Of a stretch of DNA of 64,000 nucleotides, positions 18,778-27,716 are shown piece after piece. Made by a program: the position numbers and the translations under genes. This stretch comes from Desulforhopalus sp. IMCC35007 (GTDB taxonomy: Bacteria; Desulfobacterota; Desulfobulbia; Desulfobulbales; Desulfocapsaceae), in NCBI RefSeq assembly GCF_005116575.1, contig NZ_SWCN01000007.1:170557-234556 (forward strand), in the 5' to 3' direction. The notes beneath the pieces were generated by a model. It saw nothing but the letters and a program-made list of their open reading frames with translations, did not search any database and was not told where the DNA came from. Position 1 is the first letter of the stretch, and each line of letters opens with the position of its first letter.

Positions 18778-20220
18778 CTACTGTTCACCATCATCGGTAT
18801 CAGAGAGCACGCAAAGGGCCGAAGAGGTCTGATAGGGAACAACTCCTTCCACAAGACTCTCAGATCTTGCACCTCTTGGAGAAGCGCCTTCAACCCTGAA
18901 ATCAACAACATTAATTGGTTTAATATCAACTTCCTGCGGTACATCAACCTGGGGAATATACTCATAGGGGTATCTGTAGGCCCGATACACCATGTTCATA
19001 TTAAAATGTTTCCCCCAGTAGGGTGAGATGTACTCCCAGACCAGCTCATACCCCGCTGTCACCTCTATAAGCCGTCCACCGCTTCCCTCCGTAATAAGGG
19101 TGTTGCCGTTCGGTAATCTTTGTGCAGAACTGATGAACGGGCTATACAGACGGTTGGAATCAGTCGGGTGCACAAGACCCGCCTCTTGGGGCGTATATTG
19201 CCAGACGATTTTCAGCGATACCGGATCAAACTCAAGCACTCTTGAATAATCCCGCAGTACATTCTTGGTTCCCGCAGGGCTTGCTGGATGGCAGCCACCG
19301 TATCCGGCCCAGCCTCCGTTGTCATACACGAGAATATTACCTTCACCCGGAAGACCTCTCGGGATCATATGGGCGTGATGCTGGCCAATGATCCACCCAA
19401 GATCTTTTTCCGGGGTATGATCATAGTAAGGCCCTACCTTCCAGACAATCTCCCCGGTCGCTTTGCTGATTATGAAAATGATATTGGTTTCCCGGCCATC
19501 CACTATAATATTGTCAGGATGAAAACGTGCGTCTCCGGCGTCAAACCATTTATTGGGTCCCAAGAGTGACATGGAGTTGAGATGCATCCAGTCTCCCATA
19601 CCTCCGCCGCACGGCCTCATATTCGGGTCGCGTGACAGAGCATTTCGTGCATCTTCTCTAAAACCAAACTCCTCGAAATGATCGCTGCATTTCCATTCCC
19701 AGAGAACATCTCCATCCCAAGAAACCTCATATACTGTATCATCGAGGAGATTTTTGTCGCTGATGGCCTTGCATCTGGTGTTTTTGTGGCCAAGGAGCAT
19801 GGTCTTTCCCGAATCGATCTGCGGTGCCATTCCAGGCACATAGTATCCGACCGGATTCCCCTCACGCTGAAAATCATGATGAACCCGTGCCATCCACTGC
19901 GGCTCCTCCCCGGGATCATCAATAAACTCATACTTGTTGAATTTCCAGACGACCTTGCCATCCCAGTCCACCTGTATAAGATCACGATAATCCTGCATGC
20001 CGTACAGGGTCGAACGTTCTCCCGTATGTCCGAGAATCTGTCCACCGGGCAGGAGTTTATTCGGAAATCCATGGAGGCCACGCCATAATTTGACCTCCCC
20101 CCCATTCATATCAATAATCAGCGCGCCATGCTCTTTTGCCTGGAACACCGTGTAACCGTTAAAACACCTTGAAGAGTCGTATACGGTTGCTCCTGTTGGG
20201 TATACACTTGGATATGTCAT
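18778..20220 (-). CDS. Arylsulfotransferase-family (ASST) beta-propeller protein
   Basis: A 480-residue protein of the ASST family (sulfuryl transfer from phenolic sulfate esters to phenols in the characterised bacterial enzymes). I start it at ATG 20220 (MTYPSVYPTGATVYD), after GGAGG. Repeated propeller strands such as LIQVDWDGKVVWKF, YEVSWDGDVLWEW, IIFIISKATGEIVWKV and VLEFDPVSLKIVWQY are visible, with histidine-bearing loops ARVHHDFQ, DWMHLNSMS and IGQHHAHMIPRG; one of these would hold the catalytic histidine. No signal peptide is seen, which is odd because classic ASSTs are periplasmic. It is encoded between a GntR regulator and TctCBA. Confidence 0.8.
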   Translation of the reverse strand: MTYPSVYPTGATVYDSSRCFNGYTVFQAKEHGALIIDMNGGEVKLWRGLHGFPNKLLPGGQILGHTGERSTLYGMQDYRDLIQVDWDGKVVWKFNKYEFIDDPGEEPQWMARVHHDFQREGNPVGYYVPGMAPQIDSGKTMLLGHKNTRCKAISDKNLLDDTVYEVSWDGDVLWEWKCSDHFEEFGFREDARNALSRDPNMRPCGGGMGDWMHLNSMSLLGPNKWFDAGDARFHPDNIIVDGRETNIIFIISKATGEIVWKVGPYYDHTPEKDLGWIIGQHHAHMIPRGLPGEGNILVYDNGGWAGYGGCHPASPAGTKNVLRDYSRVLEFDPVSLKIVWQYTPQEAGLVHPTDSNRLYSPFISSAQRLPNGNTLITEGSGGRLIEVTAGYELVWEYISPYWGKHFNMNMVYRAYRYPYEYIPQVDVPQEVDIKPINVVDFRVEGASPRGARSESLVEGVVPYQTSSALCVLSDTDDGEQ

Positions 20221-20251
20221 TTCTCTCTGTTTCCTCCGCCAGGCACAGATC

Positions 20252-20968
20252 TCAGGTGATAGTCTCACCATTTGCTCTTCTCTGCCTGATTATTTCTTCT
20301 AGAGCGTTAAAATGTTCTTTCATTACCGCTTCAGCTTTTTCACCATCACGGCTCTTGATATGTTGGTAAAAGAGTTCATTGAATCGAACATCTTTTCTGG
20401 CTGTTTCCAGATCTGGTTCTTTATCGAGAACCTTCTGAAAGACATGAACAAGTGCACCCATCAGCCCACTGATAAAACTGTTGTGGCAGGCATCAGCAAT
20501 TAACTTATGAAAGCCTATGGCCCTGGTCTGGTCAGGGTCTCCTTTTTCAATAGAAAGATGGATAGCCTTTATATATTCTTCCATAATGGCAAGATCGTTT
20601 TCAGTTCTTCGCCGTGCTGCAAGGCGGGCAAGTCCCGGCTCAAGAAGCTGTCTGAACTCGGCAAGATCAGTTACGGTCACTCCACCAAACAAAAATGCGT
20701 TGGAGACTACATCGACCATTTGATCAGCTCCAGGCTCAGCAATAAAACTCCCCCCAAATATGCCTCTTTTCTTTACAATCAGGCCTTCACTCTCCAGCTC
20801 TCGCAACGCCTCCCGGGCCGAGACCTTGCTCACCCCGTACTGTTTGGCTATTTCAACCTCGGGCGCAAGTTTATCTCCCGGCTTGTACACACCATCCAGG
20901 ACAGCCTGCTTCAAGTCGCTCTTAATTGTGTCTGAAATTCTCTTCCTGGGTGCTGTTGAAGATGACAC
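20252..20968 (-). CDS. GntR/FadR (FCD domain) transcriptional regulator
   Basis: A 238-residue regulator beginning at GTG 20968 with TGGAG six bases upstream. The N-terminal winged helix (DTIKSDLKQAVLDGVYKPGD then EIAKQYGVSKVSAREALREL) is followed by an all-helical FCD effector domain with the metal/ligand residues in EFRQLLEPGLARLAARR, GFHKLIADACHN and HIKSRDGEKAEAVMKEH. It is the first gene of the arylsulfotransferase-TctCBA run and is divergent from the DUF997/PanF pair, so it probably controls both from the region 20969-21377. The effector is unknown, but is likely a small acid related to the transported compound. Confidence 0.92.
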   Translation of the reverse strand: MSSSTAPRKRISDTIKSDLKQAVLDGVYKPGDKLAPEVEIAKQYGVSKVSAREALRELESEGLIVKKRGIFGGSFIAEPGADQMVDVVSNAFLFGGVTVTDLAEFRQLLEPGLARLAARRRTENDLAIMEEYIKAIHLSIEKGDPDQTRAIGFHKLIADACHNSFISGLMGALVHVFQKVLDKEPDLETARKDVRFNELFYQHIKSRDGEKAEAVMKEHFNALEEIIRQRRANGETIT

Positions 20969-20983
20969 GCATACTCCACTGTC

Positions 20984-21013
20984 AAAAGTTAGTTCTTTAA
21001 AAGTTAGTTCTTT
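20984..21013. repeat. Tandem 15-base direct repeat upstream of the GntR gene
   Basis: AAAAGTTAGTTCTTT occurs twice head-to-tail with no spacer, starting 16 bases upstream of the GntR start in the divergent promoter region. It could be a duplicated operator or promoter element. The rest of 21014-21377 holds no gene I can support; one short frame ending at 21198 looks protein-like but has no start. Confidence 0.6.
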
Positions 21014-21377
21014 TATTCATCGCTATACTTCCAGACATTTTTTACTTTGTCAAGATACCAGATCAGGTGTTTTTTACGCAGTGGAGGAGGAACAGAGAGG
21101 TAAAAGGGCACTGCTGTTTGGAAATCAATTACACGGTCGGTCAGGTTCAGACTATTGCTGCTGAAACTTTCAAGGTTAAAGATAATTTTGTGAAATTATA
21201 GAGTGTCGCAAAGCATCCGTTATTGATGTGCAGTATGTATTTAGCGACGAATCCGGCCCGCAGCTTTAAAAATGACTCATGAGAATGCAGATGTTTGGAG
21301 TGCTTTTCTATGTTATAAGGATGTCGTTTATAATGATGAAACTCTAACTGAAACCGAAATTCCTAAGGTTGATATTT

Positions 21378-21680
21378 ATGAAAGATTCTGACTCCTTTGT
21401 GAGTGATTTGCGCTTTACACAGGCAAACCGGGAAGCATTTTGGGCGGTGGGACTTGCAGTTTTAAACTTTCTCTGGTGGTACACCACCGCCTATGGATTC
21501 GGTTCAAAGCCTGCCGAGAATTATACTTATGTATTGGGTCTACCTCTGTGGTTCATGTTGAGTTGCGTTGGAGGACTGGTTCTTTTTTCACTTTTTTCCT
21601 GGTTAATGGTTCGGCTTTTCTTCCGGGAAATGTCTCTGGATGATTACCTGCCAGAGAATGACGTGGAGGGAAAGGGATGA
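21378..21680 (+). CDS. DUF997/YhdT-like small subunit of a sodium/solute symporter
   Basis: A 100-residue membrane protein with two hydrophobic helices (FWAVGLAVLNFLWWYTTAY and PLWFMLSCVGGLVLFSLFSW), as in YhdT, which is regularly encoded directly before panF. The ATG at 21378 is preceded by AAGG; a TTG three codons earlier is less likely. Its stop overlaps the panF start in ATGA, so the two are translationally coupled. The role is probably assembly or accessory function for the symporter. Confidence 0.85.
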   Translation: MKDSDSFVSDLRFTQANREAFWAVGLAVLNFLWWYTTAYGFGSKPAENYTYVLGLPLWFMLSCVGGLVLFSLFSWLMVRLFFREMSLDDYLPENDVEGKG

Positions 21681-23158
21681 ATATTCAGGTTCTTTTACCT
21701 CTGATCATCTATCTGGCGGTGATGTTTTCTCTTGCGTTCTACAGCCGAAAGCGACTTTCCACTTCCGGGAATTTTCTGGAAGAGTATTTTATCGGAAGCC
21801 GAGGTATGGGTGGATTTGTCCTGGCAATGACTCTGGTCGCGACCTACACCAGTGCCAGCAGTTTTGTTGGAGGCCCTGGTGTGGCCTATAAAATGGGGCT
21901 GGGCTGGGTCCTGTTAGCAATGATTCAGCTGCCCACGGCATGGCTGACCCTGGGGGTTCTCGGGAAAAAATTTGCAATAATTGCGCGCAGGGTAAATGCG
22001 GTGACTGTAAACGATATTCTTCGAGAGCGTTACCAAAACCGCTGGGTCGTCATTTTAGGCTCATTGAGTCTGGTCCTATTCTTTATCGCCGCCATGGTAG
22101 CACAGTTCATCGGCGGAGCCAGGCTTCTTGAGGGAATGACAGGAATTTCCTACAATACCGGGCTTATAATCTTCGCCTCCACCGTCATTCTCTATACCTG
22201 TATCGGCGGTTTCCGTGCCGTGGTCCTTACAGATACGGTACAAGGCATAGTTATGATGATCGGTACCGTGGCATTGCTTGTTGGCATTTTGCACGCCGGA
22301 GGAGGCATGGAGGCTACGGTCACAACCCTTAGAGAGATCGATCCCGCCTTAGTGACTCCATTTGCTCCCGACGGATTTCTCGCGAAACCTTTTATCATGT
22401 CCTTTTGGATTCTTGTCTGTTTCGGGGTGATTGGCCTTCCTCATTCTGCTGTTCGCTGTTTCGGCTATCGAGACAGCCGTTCAATGCACACAGCAATTGT
22501 TTTGAGTACAGTGATAGTAGGCGTAATCATGCTGGGCATGCATCTATCTGGAGCTTTGGGAAGGGCGATTTTGCCTGAGATCACAGTAGGTGACAAGATC
22601 ATTCCAGCAATCACCCTGACGGTGCTTCATCCGGTGTTTGCCGGAATTTTTATTGCCGGCCCTCTGGCTGCAATAATGTCCACCATTGACTCTCAGTTGA
22701 TTTTGGCCTCTGCGGCGATCGTAAAGGATTTGTACCTCAATTACATCCGCCCCTCAGAAAGTGAAAAAGCAGAAAAGGTGGTGAAACAGCTCGGCTCCTG
22801 GACCACATTATTAATAGGGCTCATTGTCTTTTTAGCGGCCTTTCGCCCCCCGGATCTCATTGTATGGTTGAACCTGTTCGCATTCGGTGGAATGCAAGCT
22901 GCATTTTTATGGCCTATGGTACTTGGGCTATACTGGAAAAGAGCTAACGCGACTGGGGCTCTCACGTCCATGGTCTCTGGGCTTTTTACATATTTTTATA
23001 TGGTCTCCTACGTAAAACGGTTTTACGGTATGCACGTAATCGTCCCCACTTTGGCAATTTCGCTGGTTATATTTGTGGTAGTAAGCCTGGTAACACAACG
23101 GCCGGATACAGACATTCTGAAATTGTTCTGGGGACGGGATAGAGTCAAAAAAAGTTAG
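21677..23158 (+). CDS. panF: Sodium:solute symporter, PanF-like
   Basis: A 493-residue transporter of the SSS family with about 13 membrane helices. The segment GGFVLAMTLVATYTSASSFV near residue 47 and GGFRAVVLTDTVQGIVMMIG near 180 are SSS signatures, and the protein follows a YhdT/DUF997 gene exactly as panF does in enterobacteria. Sodium-coupled pantothenate uptake is therefore the default assignment. The location next to a GntR regulator and an arylsulfotransferase-TctCBA operon leaves open that it carries another organic acid. No terminator with a T-run follows, but a hairpin does. Confidence 0.85.
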   Translation: MNIQVLLPLIIYLAVMFSLAFYSRKRLSTSGNFLEEYFIGSRGMGGFVLAMTLVATYTSASSFVGGPGVAYKMGLGWVLLAMIQLPTAWLTLGVLGKKFAIIARRVNAVTVNDILRERYQNRWVVILGSLSLVLFFIAAMVAQFIGGARLLEGMTGISYNTGLIIFASTVILYTCIGGFRAVVLTDTVQGIVMMIGTVALLVGILHAGGGMEATVTTLREIDPALVTPFAPDGFLAKPFIMSFWILVCFGVIGLPHSAVRCFGYRDSRSMHTAIVLSTVIVGVIMLGMHLSGALGRAILPEITVGDKIIPAITLTVLHPVFAGIFIAGPLAAIMSTIDSQLILASAAIVKDLYLNYIRPSESEKAEKVVKQLGSWTTLLIGLIVFLAAFRPPDLIVWLNLFAFGGMQAAFLWPMVLGLYWKRANATGALTSMVSGLFTYFYMVSYVKRFYGMHVIVPTLAISLVIFVVVSLVTQRPDTDILKLFWGRDRVKKS

Positions 23159-23187
23159 GAATACAAGTTACCAGGGTTTGAACTGCC

Positions 23188-23309
23188 AGCAACAGAACTG
23201 TCTGTTGCTAGGGTGAATAGCGGGGCAAACGTAAGTGATAGCTTCAGTGTGGTGGCAATGGTCAGGTGATACCTAAAAGGTGAATCCGATTTCCGCTGAA
23301 CCACCACAC
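23188..23309. other. Structured intergenic element after panF
   Basis: Two inverted repeats lie in the gap 23159-23433: a compact hairpin AGCAACAG/CTGTTGCT (23188-23209) and a longer-range pair GTGTGGTGG (23247) with CCACCACAC (23301). There is no T-run. They may form the convergent end of panF and argO, or be the trace of a small mobile element. No gene is seen here. Confidence 0.35.
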
Positions 23310-23433
23310 AACAACTCTCCAAGGTTTTTGAGACCCTGATCAGTTCGTTATGCAGAAAGCCCTTTCTCCCCGTTAATCTGAGTGAGCAAGATAAATGATG
23401 GGAATTCTAGACACATAAGCGAATGCTCCCAAT

Positions 23434-24051
23434 CTATTTTGAAGTCTCAAAAATAACTAAAGATGCCGCAATCATCCACATAGTCACACAGATCAACATG
23501 TCGAGAATGCGCCAGGCCAGTTGTGTTCTAAACACCGGTGCAAGCATTTCCCCACCCAGACTCAGGCAGAGAAACCATAACGTAGAAGCTGAGACAGCCC
23601 CGAACCAAAATATCAGCTGCATCTGACCTTGAAATTGACTACTTATCCCACCAAGTAAAAATACAGTGTCTAAATAAAAATGTGGATTCAACAAGGTAAC
23701 GGCTAATGTCGTCAATATGATACTACTTAGAGACTGAACAGCCTGATCACTTTCCTGGAGAGATCCTCCACGAATGGCCGAACACAATGATCTGTAACCA
23801 TAAATTATTAAAAACCCGGCACCTCCCCAGGTAACCCACCGGGAAAGCTCAGGATTAGCTGAGACCGTTGCCCCGACACCTGCAACTCCGACCGTTATAA
23901 AGACCGCGTCACAGAAAATACAGATCAGCGCAATAACCAGGTGATGATTACCTCGGACACTCTGAGATAATACAAAAGCATTTTGAGCTCCGATGGCAAC
24001 AATCAAGCCAGCGCTCGTCCCGAATCCCTGCATAAATGGCGTAACAAACAT
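23434..24051 (-). CDS. argO: LysE/ArgO family amino acid exporter
   Basis: A 205-residue inner-membrane exporter with about six helices, started at ATG 24051 (AAGGA ten bases upstream; GTG 24060 is too close to it). It shows the LysE/ArgO opening GLIVAIGAQNAFVLSQSVRG and the later LNPHFYLDTVFLLGG motif. It is divergently paired with a LysR regulator of the ArgP type, the arrangement known for basic amino acid export (arginine and canavanine in E. coli). An arginine-type catabolic operon lies 1.7 kb away, which agrees with control of internal arginine. Confidence 0.9.
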   Translation of the reverse strand: MFVTPFMQGFGTSAGLIVAIGAQNAFVLSQSVRGNHHLVIALICIFCDAVFITVGVAGVGATVSANPELSRWVTWGGAGFLIIYGYRSLCSAIRGGSLQESDQAVQSLSSIILTTLAVTLLNPHFYLDTVFLLGGISSQFQGQMQLIFWFGAVSASTLWFLCLSLGGEMLAPVFRTQLAWRILDMLICVTMWMIAASLVIFETSK

Positions 24052-24158
24052 TATTTTCACATCCTTCTTTATGGTTTCGTTGAGAAAATACCCGAGAAGA
24101 TGTATGAAGTAAAATTAATGTTTTTAATATATTATTAAATTATCTAATGGGTGTTGAT

Positions 24159-25055
24159 ATGTTCGACTACAAACTCGTTGAAGCGCTGGCCATGGTGAGT
24201 CGGGAGGGGAGTTTCGACAAAGCTGCTAAAGCCTTGTACATCACCCAATCTGCGGTTTCACAGCGTGTCAAATTACTGGAAGAAAGTATGGGACAGGTAC
24301 TGATAGCACGTACCACACCACCCAGGATGACGGTAGCCGGTCGAAAACTTCTCAAGCACTACCTTCAAGTCAAGAGGCTTGAGGACGATCTGACGGAAGA
24401 AATAGGCAATCCAGCAACGGGAGGGTTTGCATCTCTGGCAGTGGGTATCAATGCAGACAGTCTGGCTATCTGGGTTCTGGAGGCAATCCATCCGTTCTTA
24501 CTGGAAGAACAAGTGTTGATGGAAATCAGGGTAGAAGATCAGGAACAAACCCATCGGTTACTCAAAGATGGTGAGGTCATAGGCTGTATCAGTTCCCAAG
24601 AACACCCTATGCAGGGATGCCAAATCGAATATCTCGGCCACATGACTTACCGTATGTTTGCTGCGCCGGGATTTGTGGCTCAATGGTTTCCAGACGGTTT
24701 TACTGTCGAAAATGTTTGTAAAGCACCGGCTTTAATTTTTGACCGGAAGGACGATTTGCACCATAAATATCTCCACCAAGTGCTCGGCGAAGTACCTACC
24801 ACCCTCCCCGCACACTATCTACCATCTGTAGAGAAATATTGTGATTTCATAACCTTAGGCCATGCGTACGGGATGCTGCCAGATCAGCAAAGCACACCTC
24901 TGCTGCACACCAATCAGATCGTTGATTTATCACCAGACTCTCATATATCGGTGAAACTGTATTGGCATTGTTGGCGTTTAAAATCAAGGCTCCTGGAAAA
25001 GTTCACCCAGCAACTCACTTCTCGAGCAAAAACACTTTTAAGGTGTAGCGGCTGA
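24159..25055 (+). CDS. argP: LysR family regulator, ArgP-like
   Basis: A LysR regulator that begins MFDYKLVEALAMVSREGSFD and continues with the helix-turn-helix AAKALYITQSAVSQRVKLLEE, very close to the ArgP/IciA pattern. ATG 24159 has GGTG six bases upstream; the ATG four codons before it is less likely. The C-terminal effector domain (about 90-298) is of normal size. In known systems ArgP senses arginine and lysine and activates argO, which is divergent here across about 100 bases of AT-rich DNA that must carry both promoters. Confidence 0.9.
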   Translation: MFDYKLVEALAMVSREGSFDKAAKALYITQSAVSQRVKLLEESMGQVLIARTTPPRMTVAGRKLLKHYLQVKRLEDDLTEEIGNPATGGFASLAVGINADSLAIWVLEAIHPFLLEEQVLMEIRVEDQEQTHRLLKDGEVIGCISSQEHPMQGCQIEYLGHMTYRMFAAPGFVAQWFPDGFTVENVCKAPALIFDRKDDLHHKYLHQVLGEVPTTLPAHYLPSVEKYCDFITLGHAYGMLPDQQSTPLLHTNQIVDLSPDSHISVKLYWHCWRLKSRLLEKFTQQLTSRAKTLLRCSG

Positions 25056-25091
25056 CAAACAAGAATAACAGTTTTCTCTGAGAAATTGTAA

Positions 25092-25277
25092 TTACTCAGA
25101 TTTAATCGACCTTTGCACCTTAGCCACTTCGACCAAAGTTTCTATTCGGACTAAACGTCGATCATGCTCACGCAATTCTTTTGATATTTCGGTCAACACC
25201 CCACCTGTTCGCTCTACCTTCTCTGTTAAGAGCAGCACTTCTTTCATTGCTGAAATCACATCTTTTAATGTACTCAA
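25092..25277 (-). CDS. Small coiled-coil protein, second gene of a two-gene cassette
   Basis: A 61-residue hydrophilic protein predicted to form an amphipathic helix throughout (VISAMKEVLLLTEKVERTGG then EISKELREHDRRLVRIETLV). No family is recognised. It overlaps the stop of the upstream ribbon-helix-helix gene by four bases, which indicates translational coupling and argues that both are real. The heptad spacing suggests self-association or binding to the partner's helical C-terminus. The gene converges with argP 37 bases away. Confidence 0.6.
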   Translation of the reverse strand: MSTLKDVISAMKEVLLLTEKVERTGGVLTEISKELREHDRRLVRIETLVEVAKVQRSIKSE

Positions 25278-25537
25278 ACCTCCCTCCTGATTTCTGCCAA
25301 TACCTTTTCAGCATCGTCTAAACCTTTCTCCAAGGACTTCTTTGCCTTTTGAGTGGCCTTATTGACCTCGCCAATTAATGCAGATAACAAGGTTTCATCA
25401 TTGTTTGCAGGTTTTTGCGTACAGCGTTGCCGTACCAATTCCGACATACTGATGCCTTCTTTTTTTGATTCTTTGACAAGAAACGCTTTAAAATCCGGTG
25501 TACCAAGTATTGTGATTCGCTCAGATTGAACACTCAT
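25274..25537 (-). CDS. Ribbon-helix-helix-like DNA-binding protein, first gene of a two-gene cassette
   Basis: An 87-residue protein from ATG 25537, with an excellent ribosome site AAAGGAGGT seven bases upstream. The N-terminal half fits an Arc/MetJ-type ribbon-helix-helix: a strand (SERITILGTPDFKAFLVKES) and helices around KKEGISMSELVRQRC. The C-terminal half is a lysine-rich amphipathic helix. Together with the coupled 61-residue gene it looks like a self-regulated two-gene module. It is not a known toxin-antitoxin pair that I recognise, as neither gene has a toxin fold. The 200 bases upstream (25538-25760) are AT-rich and hold no gene. Confidence 0.6.
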   Translation of the reverse strand: MSVQSERITILGTPDFKAFLVKESKKEGISMSELVRQRCTQKPANNDETLLSALIGEVNKATQKAKKSLEKGLDDAEKVLAEIRREV

Positions 25538-25760
25538 TCTATGACCTCCTTTGTTGAACATATCATTGTAATGTTAATTATAATGACAACAACATCAGGT
25601 TGCAAGAAAAACTGTTTGTAAAGACCGTTAAGATGTCTGCAGCCTTGATTCAAAACATGATAAAAAAACAATTATATTTGTTGGTTTTGCAGGCAGTTAC
25701 AACACTATTTCAATCTTCACGTCATCGGCATAACCAGTTCCCAAACAACAGATTGATGGT

Positions 25761-26891
25761 TTAAGCAGGTCGTGTAAAAACGCTGGCGGCCAAAGCTACA
25801 TAGAACTTGACCCCATAGGGAATTACCAGATCGTTAAAATCGTAAGATGTATTGTGCAGGGATGCACTATCACCGTTTCCGATAAACAGAAAGGCTCCGG
25901 GAACCTGCTCAACCATAAAGGCAAAATCCTCGCTGGCCATAACAGGGTCTTGCAGTAACTCCATCGATGATGTCCCAAAGGTCTTTTCAACCACCTGACG
26001 GGCGACATCAAACGCCGTTTGATGGTTTACAAGAACAGGATAACCCGGCTGCCATTCAATTTCAGAACTGCCGCCGAATCCTTCTGCAATGGAACCACAA
26101 AGCGCTTCTACCCGCTTAATAATATGCGCCCGGCTTTCCGGGTCTGCGGCTCTCAGGCTTACCTGCAAAACAGCCAGGTCAGGAATGATAGTGCTGGAAG
26201 AGCCGCTATGAAAAGAACCCACTGTCACAACCCCGGGTCTTACTGGATTAATGTTCCGTGAGATAACCGACTGTAGAGCATTAACCAGACTCGCTCCGAT
26301 AAGAATGGGATCAATCGTCTGCTCTGGCAGGGCACCATGGCCACCCTTTCCTTTGATGGTGATCTCGGCGGCATCAATGGAGGCCATGAGTGGACCTGCT
26401 TTTCCGGCAAATGTTCCCAAGGAAAGACCAGGCACATTGTGCAGTCCAAACACCATATCACAGGGAAAGCGTTCAAACAGCCCTTCTTTTATCATCAGCT
26501 GGGCTCCCCCTATATTTTCCTCGGCGGGCTGGAAGATAAAATGAACTGTTCCCTGAAAGTCAGGATCTTTAACCATCTCCTGGGCCGCCCCGATGAGCAT
26601 AGCCATATGGCCATCATGGCCACAACCATGCATACAGCCGTCGTGGCAGCTTTTATAGCTCCGCCCCTCCGGTTCTTTCATGGGCAGACCATCCATCTCC
26701 GCCCTCAGTCCTAATCGGAAAGGATGGCTTCCCCGCTGTAGAGTCGCAACAATCCCGGTCCCTGCGATTCCGGTTGTCACCTCAAGTCCCAGATTCGTCA
26801 GCAGCCTGGTAAGAAACTTGGCAGTTTTTTCCTCTCTAAGCCCTATTTCCGGCATGGCGTGGAGTGTTCTTCTGATATCAACAAGATTCAT
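25761..26891 (-). CDS. M20 family amidohydrolase (hippurate hydrolase/aminoacylase type)
   Basis: A 376-residue zinc amidohydrolase that removes an acyl group from an N-acyl amino acid or similar amide. Metal-binding motifs are in order: MHGCGHDGHMAM near residue 87, QPAEENIGGAQLMIKEGLF near 122, GLHNVPG near 150 and MASEDFAFM near 330. A small dimerisation domain is inserted between them (about 175-290). It is the last gene of the guanidino-compound operon, 39 bases after the ABC ATPase, so its substrate is probably an N-acyl or N-carbamoyl derivative met in that pathway. The product cannot be fixed from sequence alone. Confidence 0.9.
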   Translation of the reverse strand: MNLVDIRRTLHAMPEIGLREEKTAKFLTRLLTNLGLEVTTGIAGTGIVATLQRGSHPFRLGLRAEMDGLPMKEPEGRSYKSCHDGCMHGCGHDGHMAMLIGAAQEMVKDPDFQGTVHFIFQPAEENIGGAQLMIKEGLFERFPCDMVFGLHNVPGLSLGTFAGKAGPLMASIDAAEITIKGKGGHGALPEQTIDPILIGASLVNALQSVISRNINPVRPGVVTVGSFHSGSSSTIIPDLAVLQVSLRAADPESRAHIIKRVEALCGSIAEGFGGSSEIEWQPGYPVLVNHQTAFDVARQVVEKTFGTSSMELLQDPVMASEDFAFMVEQVPGAFLFIGNGDSASLHNTSYDFNDLVIPYGVKFYVALAASVFTRPA

Positions 26892-26930
26892 TTTAATTAT
26901 AACCTGACTGCGAGTGGGCAGAGACAGAAT

Positions 26931-27710
26931 CTACGCTGCATTCAACATCCCCAGGAACTGGCGTAACCGGTCTGAGTCCGGGTTATCCATCACCTCTGCA
27001 GGAGAGCCCTGGGTATGGATGAGACCCTGATCCAGGAAGATGAGCTTGCTGGATATTTCGCGGGCAAGAGCCATTTCATGGGTCACCATGATCATGGTTC
27101 TCTTTTCTTCAGCCAACTGGCGGATAACGGTTATAACCTCACTGACCAGCTCAGGATCAAGGGCTGAGGTGGGTTCGTCAAAAAGCATAACTGTTGGATT
27201 CATGGCCAGAGCCCGGGCAATCGCAACCCGCTGCTGCTGTCCCCCTGACAGCTGGGAGGGATAGTGATCCTCCTTGTCGAAAAGCCCAACCTTGTCCAGT
27301 AATGCCCGAGCCTGTTCCTTCGCTTGCTTTTTTGACTGTTTGAGGATATGCACCGGCCCTTCAATGATGTTATCCATCACGGTACGGTGGTCCCAAAGGT
27401 TGAAGTTCTGGAACACCATACCAAGACGCGCACGCATCTGGCGCAGCTGCGCTTTGTCCACCGGCACAAGGGAACCGGTTTTGTCTTTACGGGTGCGGAT
27501 AGCTTCGCCGCCCACTACAATCTCACCTGAGTTTGGACTTTCCAGGAAATTAATACACCGAAGCAGGGTACTTTTCCCCGAGCCACTACTGCCGATGATT
27601 GAGACCACATCCCCTGAATGGGCTTCAAAAGAAACCCCTCTCAGCACCTCTGTATTTCCAAATTGCTTATGTATATCCCTGACGGAGAGTGCAGGTTGGT
27701 TGGTATCCAT
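26931..27710 (-). CDS. Polar amino acid ABC transporter ATP-binding protein (HisP/ArtP type)
   Basis: A 259-residue cytoplasmic ATPase with Walker [13 protein letters not shown]-loop [13 protein letters not shown], signature [17 protein letters not shown], Walker [15 protein letters not shown] and H-loop MVTHEMALA. The insertion [20 protein letters not shown] after the first strand is of the HisP type. It pairs with the two permeases and the binding protein upstream to form a complete type I importer for a basic or guanidino compound. Confidence 0.95.
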   Translation of the reverse strand: MDTNQPALSVRDIHKQFGNTEVLRGVSFEAHSGDVVSIIGSSGSGKSTLLRCINFLESPNSGEIVVGGEAIRTRKDKTGSLVPVDKAQLRQMRARLGMVFQNFNLWDHRTVMDNIIEGPVHILKQSKKQAKEQARALLDKVGLFDKEDHYPSQLSGGQQQRVAIARALAMNPTVMLFDEPTSALDPELVSEVITVIRQLAEEKRTMIMVTHEMALAREISSKLIFLDQGLIHTQGSPAEVMDNPDSDRLRQFLGMLNAA

Positions 27711-27716
27711 TAAACC

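Noticed and set aside
23247..23309. Insertion-sequence end after panF
   Set aside because: The nine-base inverted pair is present, but no transposase fragment accompanies it, so it is recorded only as a structured element.
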